From Gammaproteobacteria bacterium (GTDB taxonomy: Bacteria; Pseudomonadota; Gammaproteobacteria; Pseudomonadales; Azotimanducaceae), in assembly GCA_004357385.1 (NCBI GenBank), contig SMWF01000071.1, positions 1 through 60,339 of the forward strand: a stretch of DNA of 60,339 nt, written 5' to 3'. The notes beneath the pieces were generated by a model that saw only the letters and a list, made by a program, of their open reading frames with translations, was not told the origin of the DNA and did not search any database. A program made the position numbers and the translations under genes. Below, piece after piece: positions 35,894 to 45,318 of this stretch (position 1 is its first letter; every line of letters begins with the position of its first letter).

Positions 35894-36910
35894 TTCCACC
35901 AACGCGGCTGGCGGTTCCACCGGATCCACTCGGATCAGCAACCCGAAGCTCGGGTGATCGAGGTAGTGCAGTTCTCCACTGCGCATGCGGCGCACCTCGG
36001 ACAATACCTGGTAGGGAAGCGCCGGGTCGACGGCGTCATCGAAATCGAAGGGAATTCCGGCAAGCACGGCGGCATCCCGTGAGCTACCGTCCGTCAGGCT
36101 GTACCAGCCGCCAAAGTCCTGGGCCCCCTCGGTCGGGTCGGGTTGGTACCAGAGCTTTGCGGCGACGTGCAGAAACCGCCCCAGGGTAATGGCGAGGGTT
36201 CCTTCGACGCGCCAGCGATCTGCAATGGCTTCATTACTCTGAATCAGTATGGGCTGAGGGTCGTCTCGCTCGGGCACGGGCTGCAACCAGGCGCCATGCG
36301 CAAGTATGCGACCCACACCCCGCTGGGTGAGCGCCCGGGCGGGGGCGGTCAACGCGAGCTGCGTTGGGTCGCTCCGCCATCGGTACGCGTCGGCCGCCAG
36401 GGCGGTTTGAAACTCCGCCAGCGCGTCCGCAAAGGCTTGCTCGAGCAGTTGCCTTGGCGAGGGCGGTGGTTCGGGCAACTCTAGTAGCGGGTCGCTCGCC
36501 GTCAGGTCCGGTGGTTCCTCGAGAACCGCGGGGTTCTCGGGTTCGTCCAGCGCATCGGCGACCTCACCGAACCACCCATCCCCGGCGGGCAGCGGGGCCT
36601 CGGGCCAGGGTTCCGCTACAGCGCGAAGCGGCGCGAATCCACCCCCGGGATCGGCCAGGTCGGCGAATACAGGTGCCAGGACGTTGGCCGGATAGGCGCG
36701 TGGCTCGTTCGTCGACAGCAGCTCCTGCGATGCCTCGGTTTGCAGCTCAGAAGACACCTCGACGCCGGCTGAATTCTCGAAGATCAGCACTTCCACGGTG
36801 TACCAGTCGTGGTCGAGGGGCAACGCGACGGCCGCGGTGATCTGACCGGACCATAGCGCGGCGGCTGCGACCCATACCCCGGATATCCCGGATACGACTG
36901 ACGTTCTCAC
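35861..36910 (-). CDS. csiV: CsiV-like periplasmic protein
   Basis: 349 residues from the GTG at 36910 that overlaps the mfd stop (GTGA). Signal peptide about 1-30. The mature start D-W-Y-T-V-E-V-L-I-F-E-N is the CsiV hallmark. A Glu/Pro-rich middle is followed by a beta-rich C-terminal domain (GTLAITLGRFLHV, RRMRSGELHYLDHP). CsiV proteins bind peptidoglycan and sit downstream of mfd in other gammaproteobacteria. The open frame further upstream is antisense noise within mfd. Confidence 0.85.
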   Translation of the reverse strand: MRTSVVSGISGVWVAAAALWSGQITAAVALPLDHDWYTVEVLIFENSAGVEVSSELQTEASQELLSTNEPRAYPANVLAPVFADLADPGGGFAPLRAVAEPWPEAPLPAGDGWFGEVADALDEPENPAVLEEPPDLTASDPLLELPEPPPSPRQLLEQAFADALAEFQTALAADAYRWRSDPTQLALTAPARALTQRGVGRILAHGAWLQPVPERDDPQPILIQSNEAIADRWRVEGTLAITLGRFLHVAAKLWYQPDPTEGAQDFGGWYSLTDGSSRDAAVLAGIPFDFDDAVDPALPYQVLSEVRRMRSGELHYLDHPSFGLLIRVDPVEPPAALVELFEQLEETVE

Positions 36911-39900
36911 AGACCCACCGCCACATCGGCGGTGGTGCGCTCGGCGTCGGCTTGCGGCGTGAGCCGATGGAGCAGCTCGCGCACAAAGGCGACCCGCTTG
37001 TCGGGATCTTCCAGATTCCTGGTGATCCGCAGGCGCGTGCCGCCATCGAGGCGGAAGGTGTTTGGCTCGCGTTGCACGAGCTGCACGAGGGCGAGCGGGT
37101 CGACCCGGGTTTCGGAGCCGAACTCCACGCGCCCCGTGGCCTGACCGATGTCGATCCGTGCAAGGCCGAGGGACTGAGCCGCCAGCTTCAGCTCCGTCGT
37201 GGTGAACAATTGCCTCAGTTGTGTGGGCAGCTGGCCGAAGCGGTCGATCATTTCGGCGCGCAGTTCGTCGAGTTCGGCGGTCGAGTGGGCGCTCGCGATC
37301 CGCTTGTACATGATCAGGCGGGTATGGACGTCCGGCAGATAGTCGTCGGGGATGAGTGCAGGGAAGTGCAGGTTGACCTCCTCGATCGTCTCCAGCGGCA
37401 CGTCCAGATCGAAGGTGGTGCCACTTTGGATGGCTTTCACTGCGCGATCGAGCATGTCCATGTACAGGCTGAAGCCGATGGACTCGATCTGTCCGGACTG
37501 TTCGTCGCCCAACAATTCGCCGGCGCCGCGGACCTCCATGTCGTGCGTGGCAAGGGTGAAGCCGACGCCGAGCTCGCTTGCGGCCTCGATCGCTTCGAGG
37601 CGCTTGAGCGCATCGCTGGTCATGGCTTTCGGGTGTGGCGCCAGCAGGTAGGCATAGGCCTGGCGATGTGACCGTCCGACGCGGCCGCGCAACTGATGTA
37701 ACTGCGCCAAACCGAATTTGTCTGCCCGGTCCATGATGATGGTGTTGGCGTTGGGGATGTCGATCCCCGTTTCGATGATGGTGGTGCACACCAGCACGTT
37801 GCTGCGCCGGTGATAGAAGTCGCCCATGACACGCTCCAACTCACGTTTCGGCATCTGGCCATGACCGATGCCGATCCGCGCTTCCGGCACCAGTGCTTCG
37901 AGTTCGCTGGCGGTCTGGTCGATGGTGCGCACTTCGTTGTGCAGATAGAACACCTGACCGCCGCGCATCAGCTCGCGAGTGATGGCTTCGCGGATGACGT
38001 GTTTGCGACGTTGCTGGACGAACGTCTTGATCGACAGACGCTTCGCAGGCGGTGTTGCGATGATCGACAGATCGCGAATTCCGCCCATGGCCATGTTCAG
38101 GGTTCGTGGGATGGGTGTCGCGGTCAGCGTCAACACATCGACCTCGGCGCGCAATGAGCGTAGCCGTTCCTTCTGACGAACGCCGAAGCGATGCTCTTCA
38201 TCGATGATGACCAACCCCAGGTCTTTGAAGACGAACGCTTTGTTGAGCAGTTTGTGGGTACCGATGCAGATATCGACCGCGCCGCTTGCCAGGCGCTGTC
38301 GGGCGGCCTCCACTTCGCCGTCGGTGCGCAGCCGTGAAACCACTTCGATCTGCACGGGCCAGTCTGCGAATCGATCGCGGAAGTTGTCGAAGTGCTGCTG
38401 CGCGAGGAGCGTAGTGGGCACCAGCAGCGCGACCTGCTTGCCGTTCTGCGCGGCCAGGAATGCCGCCTGCATGGCAACTTCGGTTTTGCCGAACCCGACG
38501 TCACCGCAAATCAGGCGATCCATCGAGCGGGCACTGCATAGATCGTCGGTGACCGCGTCGATCGCGGCCTGCTGATCGGGCGTGACGTCGAAGGGGAACT
38601 GATCGGCGAATCGTTGATAGTCCTCGTCGGGGCCGGCCAGGGCCTTTCCCCCACGCGCTTCTCGGCGGGCGTAAATGTCGAGCAGTTCGGCCGCAACGTC
38701 GTGGATTTTCTCGGCGGCTTTGCGTTTGGCCTTGTCCCATTGATCGGATCCGAGGCGGTGCATTGGCGCCGTCTCGGCATCGGCCCCGGCGTACCGTGAG
38801 ATGAGATGCAACGATGCGACCGGGACATACAGCAACGCGGCTTCCGCATATTCGATGGTTAGAAACTCTGACTGAGAAGAGTCGATGTCGAGCGTAGTCA
38901 AGCCCTGATAGCGGCCCACGCCGTGCTCGAGATGTACTACGGGCGCGCCTATGTTCAGCTCGGTCAGATTACGGATGACCTGGTCTGGATCGATCCCGCG
39001 CCGCCCGGTGCGGCCCGGCGACTCGCTGCGTCGGCCGAAGATCTGGGCTTCGCCGACGATTGCCATGTCGCTGATCCACAGCGAGCGTTCCACCGGTGCA
39101 ACGGTAATGCCGAGCGGCATCGAGCCTTCGCGAAACGCGGCGAAATCTTCGCAATCGACCGTGGCCAACCCGGCCCGGGTGAGGAACTCCCAGAGCAGTT
39201 CGCGTCGACCTGGGCTGTCGGCACAGAACAACGTGCGCGGCGCCTCGGCCATGAAACGGCAGAGCCGTTCAGCAGGGTTCTGGGCACGCGAATTGGCGGT
39301 GAGGTCCGGCGGCGTCCGGCTCTCGAACCGGCTCGCGTGCCGCGCACCGTCGAAGATGACGCGCCGGTAACCCTGCAATGCTCCGAACAGTTCGTCCTCC
39401 CGCTGGTACAGGCGGGCGGGTTCCAGAATCGGGCGTTCGAGGTCATGGCGCAGGCTTTCATGACGCTCGGCCACGTCCTTCAGAAAGTGCCTCGCGGCAC
39501 TTTGCAGATTGGTATCGCTGATGATCAGCGAGTCGTCCGGAAGGTAGTCGAACAGCGTGGCGAGCGAATCGAAGAACAGCGGCAGGTAGTACTCGATTCC
39601 CGAGGGCGAAATGCCCTGGCTGATGTCCTGATACATGGGGCAGCGGCGTACATCGACATCGAAGTTCGCGTGCCAGTTGTCGCGAAACCTCGCGATCGCC
39701 GCGGTGCTCATCGGAAATTCTTTGGCCGGCAGCAGTTCGATGCGAGACACTTGCTCGATCGTTCGCTGGCTGTCGGCCTCGAACAATCTCAGCGTGTCGA
39801 CTTCGTCGTCGAACAGATCGATTCGAAACGGATCGGTCGCGCCCATCGGGAAGATGTCGACCAGCGACCCACGGACCGCAAACTCGCCGCGTTCCCTGAC

Positions 39901-40374
39901 CGTTTCGACGCAGGTGTAGCCAGCCTGTTCGAATCGGGCTCGATACGCGCCGACGTCGAACGGGTCGCCTCGTTGAATGATCAGGCTGTGGGCGTCCAGA
40001 AACTGCTGCGGGGTGAGGCGCTGGAGCAGCGTGCCGACCGGCACGATCAACACGCCGGATGCGAGGCGCGGCAATCGGTACAGCGTCAGTAACCGCTCGG
40101 AGACGATGTCCTGATGTGGCGAGAAGGCGTCGTAGGCGAGGGTTTCCCAGTCCGGCAACGTGAGTACCGGCAGCCCGGTGTCGGCGCCAAAGAACTCGAC
40201 TTCGCAACGCATTCGGTACGTGGCGTCGGGGTCGTCGGTGATGACCACGGTCAGCCCGGGATGCCGCCGCGCGGCCTCGGTGACGGCGAGGCCCATGGCG
40301 GATCCTGTCAGACCTTGCCAACCGACATCGTCCCCGGCACGCTCAGGGAGAGGAGGATCGAATACGTCGGCCAT
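36907..40374 (-). CDS. mfd: transcription-repair coupling factor
   Basis: 1155 residues, full length. It removes stalled RNA polymerase and recruits UvrA. The UvrB-like N-terminal domains begin with L-P-D-W-E-T-L-A-Y-D. The polymerase-binding domain has V-V-H-L-E-H-G-V-G-R-Y. Helicase motifs are G-D-V-G-F-G-K-T-E, D-E-E-H, T-A-T-P-I-P-R-T-L and Q-L-R-G-R-V-G-R. The C-terminal TRCF domain is present. It is divergent from the retropepsin gene across 73 nt and no LexA box was seen there. Confidence 0.97.
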   Translation of the reverse strand: MADVFDPPLPERAGDDVGWQGLTGSAMGLAVTEAARRHPGLTVVITDDPDATYRMRCEVEFFGADTGLPVLTLPDWETLAYDAFSPHQDIVSERLLTLYRLPRLASGVLIVPVGTLLQRLTPQQFLDAHSLIIQRGDPFDVGAYRARFEQAGYTCVETVRERGEFAVRGSLVDIFPMGATDPFRIDLFDDEVDTLRLFEADSQRTIEQVSRIELLPAKEFPMSTAAIARFRDNWHANFDVDVRRCPMYQDISQGISPSGIEYYLPLFFDSLATLFDYLPDDSLIISDTNLQSAARHFLKDVAERHESLRHDLERPILEPARLYQREDELFGALQGYRRVIFDGARHASRFESRTPPDLTANSRAQNPAERLCRFMAEAPRTLFCADSPGRRELLWEFLTRAGLATVDCEDFAAFREGSMPLGITVAPVERSLWISDMAIVGEAQIFGRRSESPGRTGRRGIDPDQVIRNLTELNIGAPVVHLEHGVGRYQGLTTLDIDSSQSEFLTIEYAEAALLYVPVASLHLISRYAGADAETAPMHRLGSDQWDKAKRKAAEKIHDVAAELLDIYARREARGGKALAGPDEDYQRFADQFPFDVTPDQQAAIDAVTDDLCSARSMDRLICGDVGFGKTEVAMQAAFLAAQNGKQVALLVPTTLLAQQHFDNFRDRFADWPVQIEVVSRLRTDGEVEAARQRLASGAVDICIGTHKLLNKAFVFKDLGLVIIDEEHRFGVRQKERLRSLRAEVDVLTLTATPIPRTLNMAMGGIRDLSIIATPPAKRLSIKTFVQQRRKHVIREAITRELMRGGQVFYLHNEVRTIDQTASELEALVPEARIGIGHGQMPKRELERVMGDFYHRRSNVLVCTTIIETGIDIPNANTIIMDRADKFGLAQLHQLRGRVGRSHRQAYAYLLAPHPKAMTSDALKRLEAIEAASELGVGFTLATHDMEVRGAGELLGDEQSGQIESIGFSLYMDMLDRAVKAIQSGTTFDLDVPLETIEEVNLHFPALIPDDYLPDVHTRLIMYKRIASAHSTAELDELRAEMIDRFGQLPTQLRQLFTTTELKLAAQSLGLARIDIGQATGRVEFGSETRVDPLALVQLVQREPNTFRLDGGTRLRITRNLEDPDKRVAFVRELLHRLTPQADAERTTADVAVGL

Positions 40375-40447
40375 TGGCGCGAGTCACACGGCGGGTGTCG
40401 AGGCGCGGTATTCTACTTCAACCACACGCAATCTGAGGACGGCAGTA

Positions 40448-41554
40448 ATGCGCGGTTGGTCCGTTGCGCTCCTCGGCACAGGGTTTTTTGCAGGGGTGCT
40501 CGCGGGGGTGGGCGTTGTCTTCTGGTACCAGGGTGAGTCGCCACCCGCGGTGCAGGACGCCGTGACGGGAGCGATGCGGCCACCGGCGCCCCATCTTCCG
40601 GACGCGCAGGGCGCCGTGGCGCCGCGTCACGATTCGAATTCGGATCGCGTTCTCACGTTGTTGCGCGAGGGCCGCGTCGAGGCGGGCCTGAATGCGCTCG
40701 AACAGTTCGAGAGGTCTCTCGATCGGTCGGCACATTCGGCGCTGCGGGAGGACGTGCTGGCGGAAATCCGGCGCTGGATGGAAAATGCGCGACTCGAAGA
40801 GGCGCTGCGACTGAGCCGCGCCTACCAGGACCGCTATCTGCATGACGCGGGCCTTCTCGGGGTGCTTGCCGACATCTATCTACAGCTTGGCCGTGCCGAA
40901 GACGCATTGCTGTCCCTGTTCGAGATTCTCGATTACCCACCTTCCGTTGCGGTCGCCCAGACGACCCGTGATCGCATATTGACGCTACAGCGAACGCACG
41001 CTGAAGGATTGAGCCGGCGACGCGAGTTTCAGGCGTTGGTGGAGTTTTACGCCTGGTTGTTGAATCTCGACCCGAACAACGACCGCTACCGACTCGCCCA
41101 GGCCGAATGGCTGGCCGAGGTGGGCGAATTCGAACGCGCGGAAGCCCTGCTGGGCGAGGTAGGCACGGCGCGGTCGGATGAAGCGGCGAACATGCGTGCG
41201 CGGCTTGGGTTGATCGAGGCGGGGATACCGGTCGAACGTCAGGGCGATCGGTTGATTGCCGAGGTCCTGATTTCCGGTCGGCCGGTCCGCATGCTGGTTG
41301 ATACCGGTGCGACCATGTCCAGTTTGTCGCTGAGCACGCTGCGCCGGCTGGGCGCCCGGCGTACCGGGCGCACCGCCACCGTCGTCACTGCCTCGGGTGT
41401 GATCACCGCGCCGGTGTTCGTGGTCGACGAAGTCATTGTGGGTGACCTGACGTTTCCCAATCATCGGGTGCTTGGATTGGATCTGGAGGACGCCGGCGTG
41501 GCTGGATTACTGGGAATGGATGTGCTGGGTACCACGGGCCTGCCGCGGCTGTGA
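40448..41554 (+). CDS. membrane-anchored TPR protein with retropepsin-like aspartic protease domain
   Basis: 368 residues from the ATG at 40448. An N-terminal membrane helix (about 5-25) and a Pro/Ala linker lead to helical TPR-like repeats (about 60-260). The C-terminal domain has the protease motif L-V-D-T-G-A-T (Asp near 285) and the flap/second-half G-L-L-G-M-D-V-L-G. With one D-T-G per chain it should act as a dimer. Related bacterial retropepsins cleave periplasmic or cell-pole targets; the target here is unknown. Confidence 0.85.
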   Translation: MRGWSVALLGTGFFAGVLAGVGVVFWYQGESPPAVQDAVTGAMRPPAPHLPDAQGAVAPRHDSNSDRVLTLLREGRVEAGLNALEQFERSLDRSAHSALREDVLAEIRRWMENARLEEALRLSRAYQDRYLHDAGLLGVLADIYLQLGRAEDALLSLFEILDYPPSVAVAQTTRDRILTLQRTHAEGLSRRREFQALVEFYAWLLNLDPNNDRYRLAQAEWLAEVGEFERAEALLGEVGTARSDEAANMRARLGLIEAGIPVERQGDRLIAEVLISGRPVRMLVDTGATMSSLSLSTLRRLGARRTGRTATVVTASGVITAPVFVVDEVIVGDLTFPNHRVLGLDLEDAGVAGLLGMDVLGTTGLPRL

Positions 41555-41627
41555 ACCAAACGGTGGATAGCCGGGTTCTGACAAGGTAAAGTGCGCGCGC
41601 CACGGCCCCGTAGAGGGTCGGGTTGTG

Positions 41628-41679
41628 GGCGCCGCGGCGCCGTGTCTGTTTCCGGGAGTGCGGCCGACCTGAAGTCGGC
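41628..41679. repeat. two inverted repeats upstream of the oxidoreductase operon
   Basis: A perfect palindrome GGCGCCGCGGCGCC (41628-41641) and a hairpin GCCGAC-CTGAA-GTCGGC (41663-41679) lie in the 144-nt leader before the ATG at 41699. They could be an operator or an RNA structure. Confidence 0.5.
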
Positions 41680-41698
41680 GGCGAATGTGTGGACGCCT

Positions 41699-43486
41699 AT
41701 GAAGCCCACCAACGTATTTGACCCGAACTATTTCCACAAAGTAGTGGACTGTCAGTGGGCCTGTCCCGCGCACACGCCCGTGCCCGAATACATCCGCCTG
41801 ATCGCACAGCAGCGCTACACCGAAGCGTACATGCTGAACTGGGATTCGAACGTCTTCCCGGGCATTCTCGGCCGTACCTGTGATCGGCCGTGCGAGCCGG
41901 CCTGTCGGCGGGTGCGCACGGAAGAGAAGCCGGTGGCCATCTGCCGGCTCAAGCGCGTAGCCGCCGATCACAAGGGCGACATCACGCCTTATCTGCCGAG
42001 GGTTCCGACCCGCAAAAACGGCAAACGCGTCGCGTTGCTGGGTGCCGGTCCTGCGTCGCTGGCCGTCGCGCGGGACCTGCTGCCGCTGGGCTACGAGGTT
42101 CACGTATTCGACAAGGACCCCGGCGCCGGCGGCATGATGCGCACTCAGATTCCGGCATTCCGTCTGCCGATCGAGGTGCTTGAAGAAGAAGTCGATCTGA
42201 TCATGGACATGGGGGTTCAGGGTCACTTCAACTACACGATCGACAGCATGCGCGACATGCTCGACCAGGGATTCGACGCGTACTTCATAGGTACGGGTGC
42301 GCCGCGAGGCCGGGATCTTCCGAACCTGCCGGGTCGCGTGGAAAGCGGCGCGCACATCTCCATCGGCATCGACTGGTTGTCGAGCGTGGCATTCGGTCAC
42401 ACGACCAGCATCTCCGGGAAGGTCATCGTCATGGGTGGCGGTAACACGGCGATGGACTGTTGCCGCACCTCGATGCGGCTCGGGGCCGAGGAAGTCACGG
42501 TGGTGGTCCGCTCGGGCTTCGACGTCATGAAGGCCTCGGAATGGGAAAAGGAAGACACGATTGGCGAAGGGATCCCCATCGTCAACAATCGGCCGCCGAT
42601 AAAGTTCGTACACGAAAACGGCAAGCTCAAAGGGGTGCTGTTTCAGTGCATCGAGCAGGTCGCGGACGAAAACGGTCGGCTCGAGTCAGTCCCCACGGGT
42701 GAGCCGGATGTGTTCATGGAAGCAGACCATGTGCTCATGGCGATCGGTCAGGAGAATCACTGTCCCTGGATCGAACGGGACATCGGCATCGAATTCGACC
42801 AGTGGGACTGTCCAATTCTGAATGAGGAAACGTTGCAGTCGACGAATCCCAAGGTGTTCTTCGGGGGCGACTCTGCATTTGGACCTGAGAACATCATCTG
42901 GGCCTCGGCACATGCGCATCGGGCCGCGATCTCGATGCATCTGTTCTGTCAGGGTGAGGATCTGCTCAGCGCCCGTCCGCCGGAAGGCGTGAACCTGATT
43001 AGCCAGAAGATGGGCATGCATGAGTGGGCGTACGACAGCGCGCATGATCCGGCGCAACGCTTCATCGTCCCTAAGGCGGACCAGAAGGTGGCGCTGAGTA
43101 ACATCAAGGTCGAGGTAGAACTCGGCTTCGACGAGGAACTCGGGTTAAAGGAAGCCCAACGGTGCCTGAATTGTGATGTGCAGACGGTGTTTACGGAAAA
43201 CCTCTGCATCGAGTGCGATGCCTGCGTCGACATCTGTCCGATGGATTGCATCACGTTTACGGACAATGGTGAAGAGAGTGATCTGCGGGGTCGGTTGACC
43301 GCGCCGGCGAGCAACCTCGAACAGGACCTGTACGTGTCGGACGAACTGAAAACCGGGCGAGTTATGGTCAAAGACGAGGACGTGTGCGTGCACTGCGGCT
43401 TGTGCGCGGAACGGTGTCCGACCAATGCGTGGGACATGCAGAAGTCGATATTCCACATCCCTCAGTTGGGCTCCTCCAGCACATGA
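41699..43486 (+). CDS. GltD-like FAD/NAD(P) oxidoreductase with ferredoxin domain (2-oxoacid oxidoreductase partner)
   Basis: 595 residues. The N-terminal GltD-type Fe-S region has C-Q-W-A-C-P-A-H and C-D-R-P-C-E-P-A-C. The FAD loop L-L-G-A-G-P-A-S-L lies near 109 and the NAD(P) loop V-M-G-G-G-N-T-A-M-D near 245. Two C-terminal [4Fe-4S] motifs lie near 503 (C-I-E-C-D-A-C-V-D-I-C-P) and 562 (C-V-H-C-G-L-C-A-E-R-C-P). It should pass electrons between clusters and NAD(P)(H). Its stop overlaps the next start (ATGA). It corresponds to a third, FAD-containing subunit known from a 2-oxoglutarate:NADP oxidoreductase in Azoarcus (from memory). Confidence 0.9.
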   Translation: MKPTNVFDPNYFHKVVDCQWACPAHTPVPEYIRLIAQQRYTEAYMLNWDSNVFPGILGRTCDRPCEPACRRVRTEEKPVAICRLKRVAADHKGDITPYLPRVPTRKNGKRVALLGAGPASLAVARDLLPLGYEVHVFDKDPGAGGMMRTQIPAFRLPIEVLEEEVDLIMDMGVQGHFNYTIDSMRDMLDQGFDAYFIGTGAPRGRDLPNLPGRVESGAHISIGIDWLSSVAFGHTTSISGKVIVMGGGNTAMDCCRTSMRLGAEEVTVVVRSGFDVMKASEWEKEDTIGEGIPIVNNRPPIKFVHENGKLKGVLFQCIEQVADENGRLESVPTGEPDVFMEADHVLMAIGQENHCPWIERDIGIEFDQWDCPILNEETLQSTNPKVFFGGDSAFGPENIIWASAHAHRAAISMHLFCQGEDLLSARPPEGVNLISQKMGMHEWAYDSAHDPAQRFIVPKADQKVALSNIKVEVELGFDEELGLKEAQRCLNCDVQTVFTENLCIECDACVDICPMDCITFTDNGEESDLRGRLTAPASNLEQDLYVSDELKTGRVMVKDEDVCVHCGLCAERCPTNAWDMQKSIFHIPQLGSSST

Positions 43487-45318
43487 GTGCTCAGGTCAGC
43501 TACAACGACTTCGTCATCAAATTTGCGAACGTCAACGGCTCCGGATCGGCCAGCGCCAATGGGATGTTTGCCAAGGCACTGTTCCGGATGGGCATTCCCG
43601 TGGCAACGCGCAATATCTTTCCTTCGAACATTCAGGGTTTGCCGACGTGGTTCGAGGTGCGCGTCAGCGAACGGGGCTATCTCGGGCGGCGCGAAGGCGT
43701 TGACGTGATGGTGGCGATGAATGCCGAAACTTATGAGGAAGACGTGGCCAGCGTGGTACCCGGCGGGTATCTGTTCTACGACAATTCGAAGCCGCTGGCG
43801 AGGGAGCTGGTGCGCAACGACATCGTCGAGGTGGGAATTCCGATCAGCGAGATGTTGCTTCCCGAGTTCCAGGACCCCAAGCAGCGTCAGCTGTTCAAGA
43901 ACATCACCTATCTTGGCGCGCTGTCGGCGCTGCTCAACCTCGATTTCGACGTGCTGAAAAGCATGATTGGGGAGCAGTACAAAGGCAAGGATGCGTTGAT
44001 CAAACCGAACATCCATGCGCTGGAGATCGGTCGCAACTACGCGATGGAGTACCTCGATTGCCCGTTGCGCGTCCAGGTAAGGCCCAGCGATGCCGTTGGC
44101 GATCGGATCATGATCAATGGTAATTCCGCGGCAGCGCTGGGTTGCATATACGGGGGCGCGACGGTCTGCGCCTGGTATCCGATCACTCCCTCCACATCGC
44201 TGGTGGAAGCCTTCGAGAGGTACGCCAATCAGCTTCGGCTCGACGAAAACGGCCGACGCAAATTCGCCGTCGTTCAGGCCGAGGACGAGTTGGCGGCGAT
44301 AGGGATGGTCATCGGCGCCGCCTGGAATGGCGCCCGCAGTTTTACCGCGACCAGCGGCCCCGGGCTTTCGTTGATGAGTGAGTTTCTGGGTCTGGCGTAC
44401 TTCGCTGAGATTCCGGCCGTACTGTTCGACGTTCAGCGCGCGGGACCGTCGACCGGCATGCCGACGCGCACTCAGCAATCCGATCTGCTGTCCGCGGCCT
44501 ACGCGTCGCACGGCGATACCAAACAGGTCTTACTGATTCCGGCGACACCCAAGGAGTGCTTCGAGTTCGCGGCCGCTGCACTCGATCTTGCCGATCGGCT
44601 GCAGACGCCGGTGATCGTGCTGAGCGATCTTGAACTCGGTATGGACGACTCGCTGTCCGAACCCTTTGTGTGGGATGACGAGCGCCGCTACGACCGTGGC
44701 AAGGTGTACACGGCCGAGGACCTCGATGAACTGGAGTCCTATGGCCGCTACCGTGATATTGATGGCGATGGCATTGGTTATAGAACCTACCCCGGAACCC
44801 ACCCCACCAAGGGGAGCTTCTTCACGCGGGGTACTTCGCGCGACGAAAACGCCAAGTACACAGAGTCGCCCGACGCCTACATCGCGAACATGCGACGACT
44901 CGAGCGCAAATGGCAGACGGCTGCAGGGCTCGTGCCTGTGCCGGAGATATCCCGGAGCGAACCGGCGCGAGCGTACGGCATCATCTACTACGGAACCACC
45001 GAGCATCCCATGCGCGAAGCGCTGGATCGTCTGGCGGAAGACGGTATTCACCTGGATACCATGCGCATACGCGCGTTTCCATTTTCGCAAGCGGTGTTCG
45101 AATTCGTCACCGAGCATGAACTGGTGTTCGTCGTCGAGCAGAATCGCGACGGTCAGATGGAAACGCTGCTGGTCAGTGAAGGCCGACTCGATTCGGCGCA
45201 ACTGATCGGGGTGCGGTATTTCGGCGGCTTGTCGATTTCTGCCGACATCATCGCCCGGGAGATCCGCGACTACTTCGTTGAGAATAAACTGGCACGCATT
45301 TCTGAGGTGACCTCATGA
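43483..45318 (+). CDS. korA: 2-oxoacid:acceptor oxidoreductase, fused gamma-alpha subunit
   Basis: 611 residues. An N-terminal gamma domain (about 10-185) starts S-Y-N-D-F-V-I-K-F-A-N-V-N-G-S-G-S and is fused to the alpha domain, which has W-Y-P-I-T-P-S-T-S-L and V-Q-R-A-G-P-S-T-G-M-P-T-R-T-Q-Q. These match KorA-type (2-oxoglutarate) more than pyruvate enzymes. The ATG at 43483 overlaps the upstream stop, and the end overlaps korB (ATGA). Confidence 0.9.
   Translation: MSAQVSYNDFVIKFANVNGSGSASANGMFAKALFRMGIPVATRNIFPSNIQGLPTWFEVRVSERGYLGRREGVDVMVAMNAETYEEDVASVVPGGYLFYDNSKPLARELVRNDIVEVGIPISEMLLPEFQDPKQRQLFKNITYLGALSALLNLDFDVLKSMIGEQYKGKDALIKPNIHALEIGRNYAMEYLDCPLRVQVRPSDAVGDRIMINGNSAAALGCIYGGATVCAWYPITPSTSLVEAFERYANQLRLDENGRRKFAVVQAEDELAAIGMVIGAAWNGARSFTATSGPGLSLMSEFLGLAYFAEIPAVLFDVQRAGPSTGMPTRTQQSDLLSAAYASHGDTKQVLLIPATPKECFEFAAAALDLADRLQTPVIVLSDLELGMDDSLSEPFVWDDERRYDRGKVYTAEDLDELESYGRYRDIDGDGIGYRTYPGTHPTKGSFFTRGTSRDENAKYTESPDAYIANMRRLERKWQTAAGLVPVPEISRSEPARAYGIIYYGTTEHPMREALDRLAEDGIHLDTMRIRAFPFSQAVFEFVTEHELVFVVEQNRDGQMETLLVSEGRLDSAQLIGVRYFGGLSISADIIAREIRDYFVENKLARISEVTS

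Noticed and set aside
38923-40092. 389-codon plus-strand frame opposite mfd
   Set aside because: It is antisense to a full-length mfd and low in hydrophobic order.
41507-42613. 368-codon minus-strand frame opposite the FAD oxidoreductase gene
   Set aside because: Shadow of a gene with clear Fe-S and FAD motifs.
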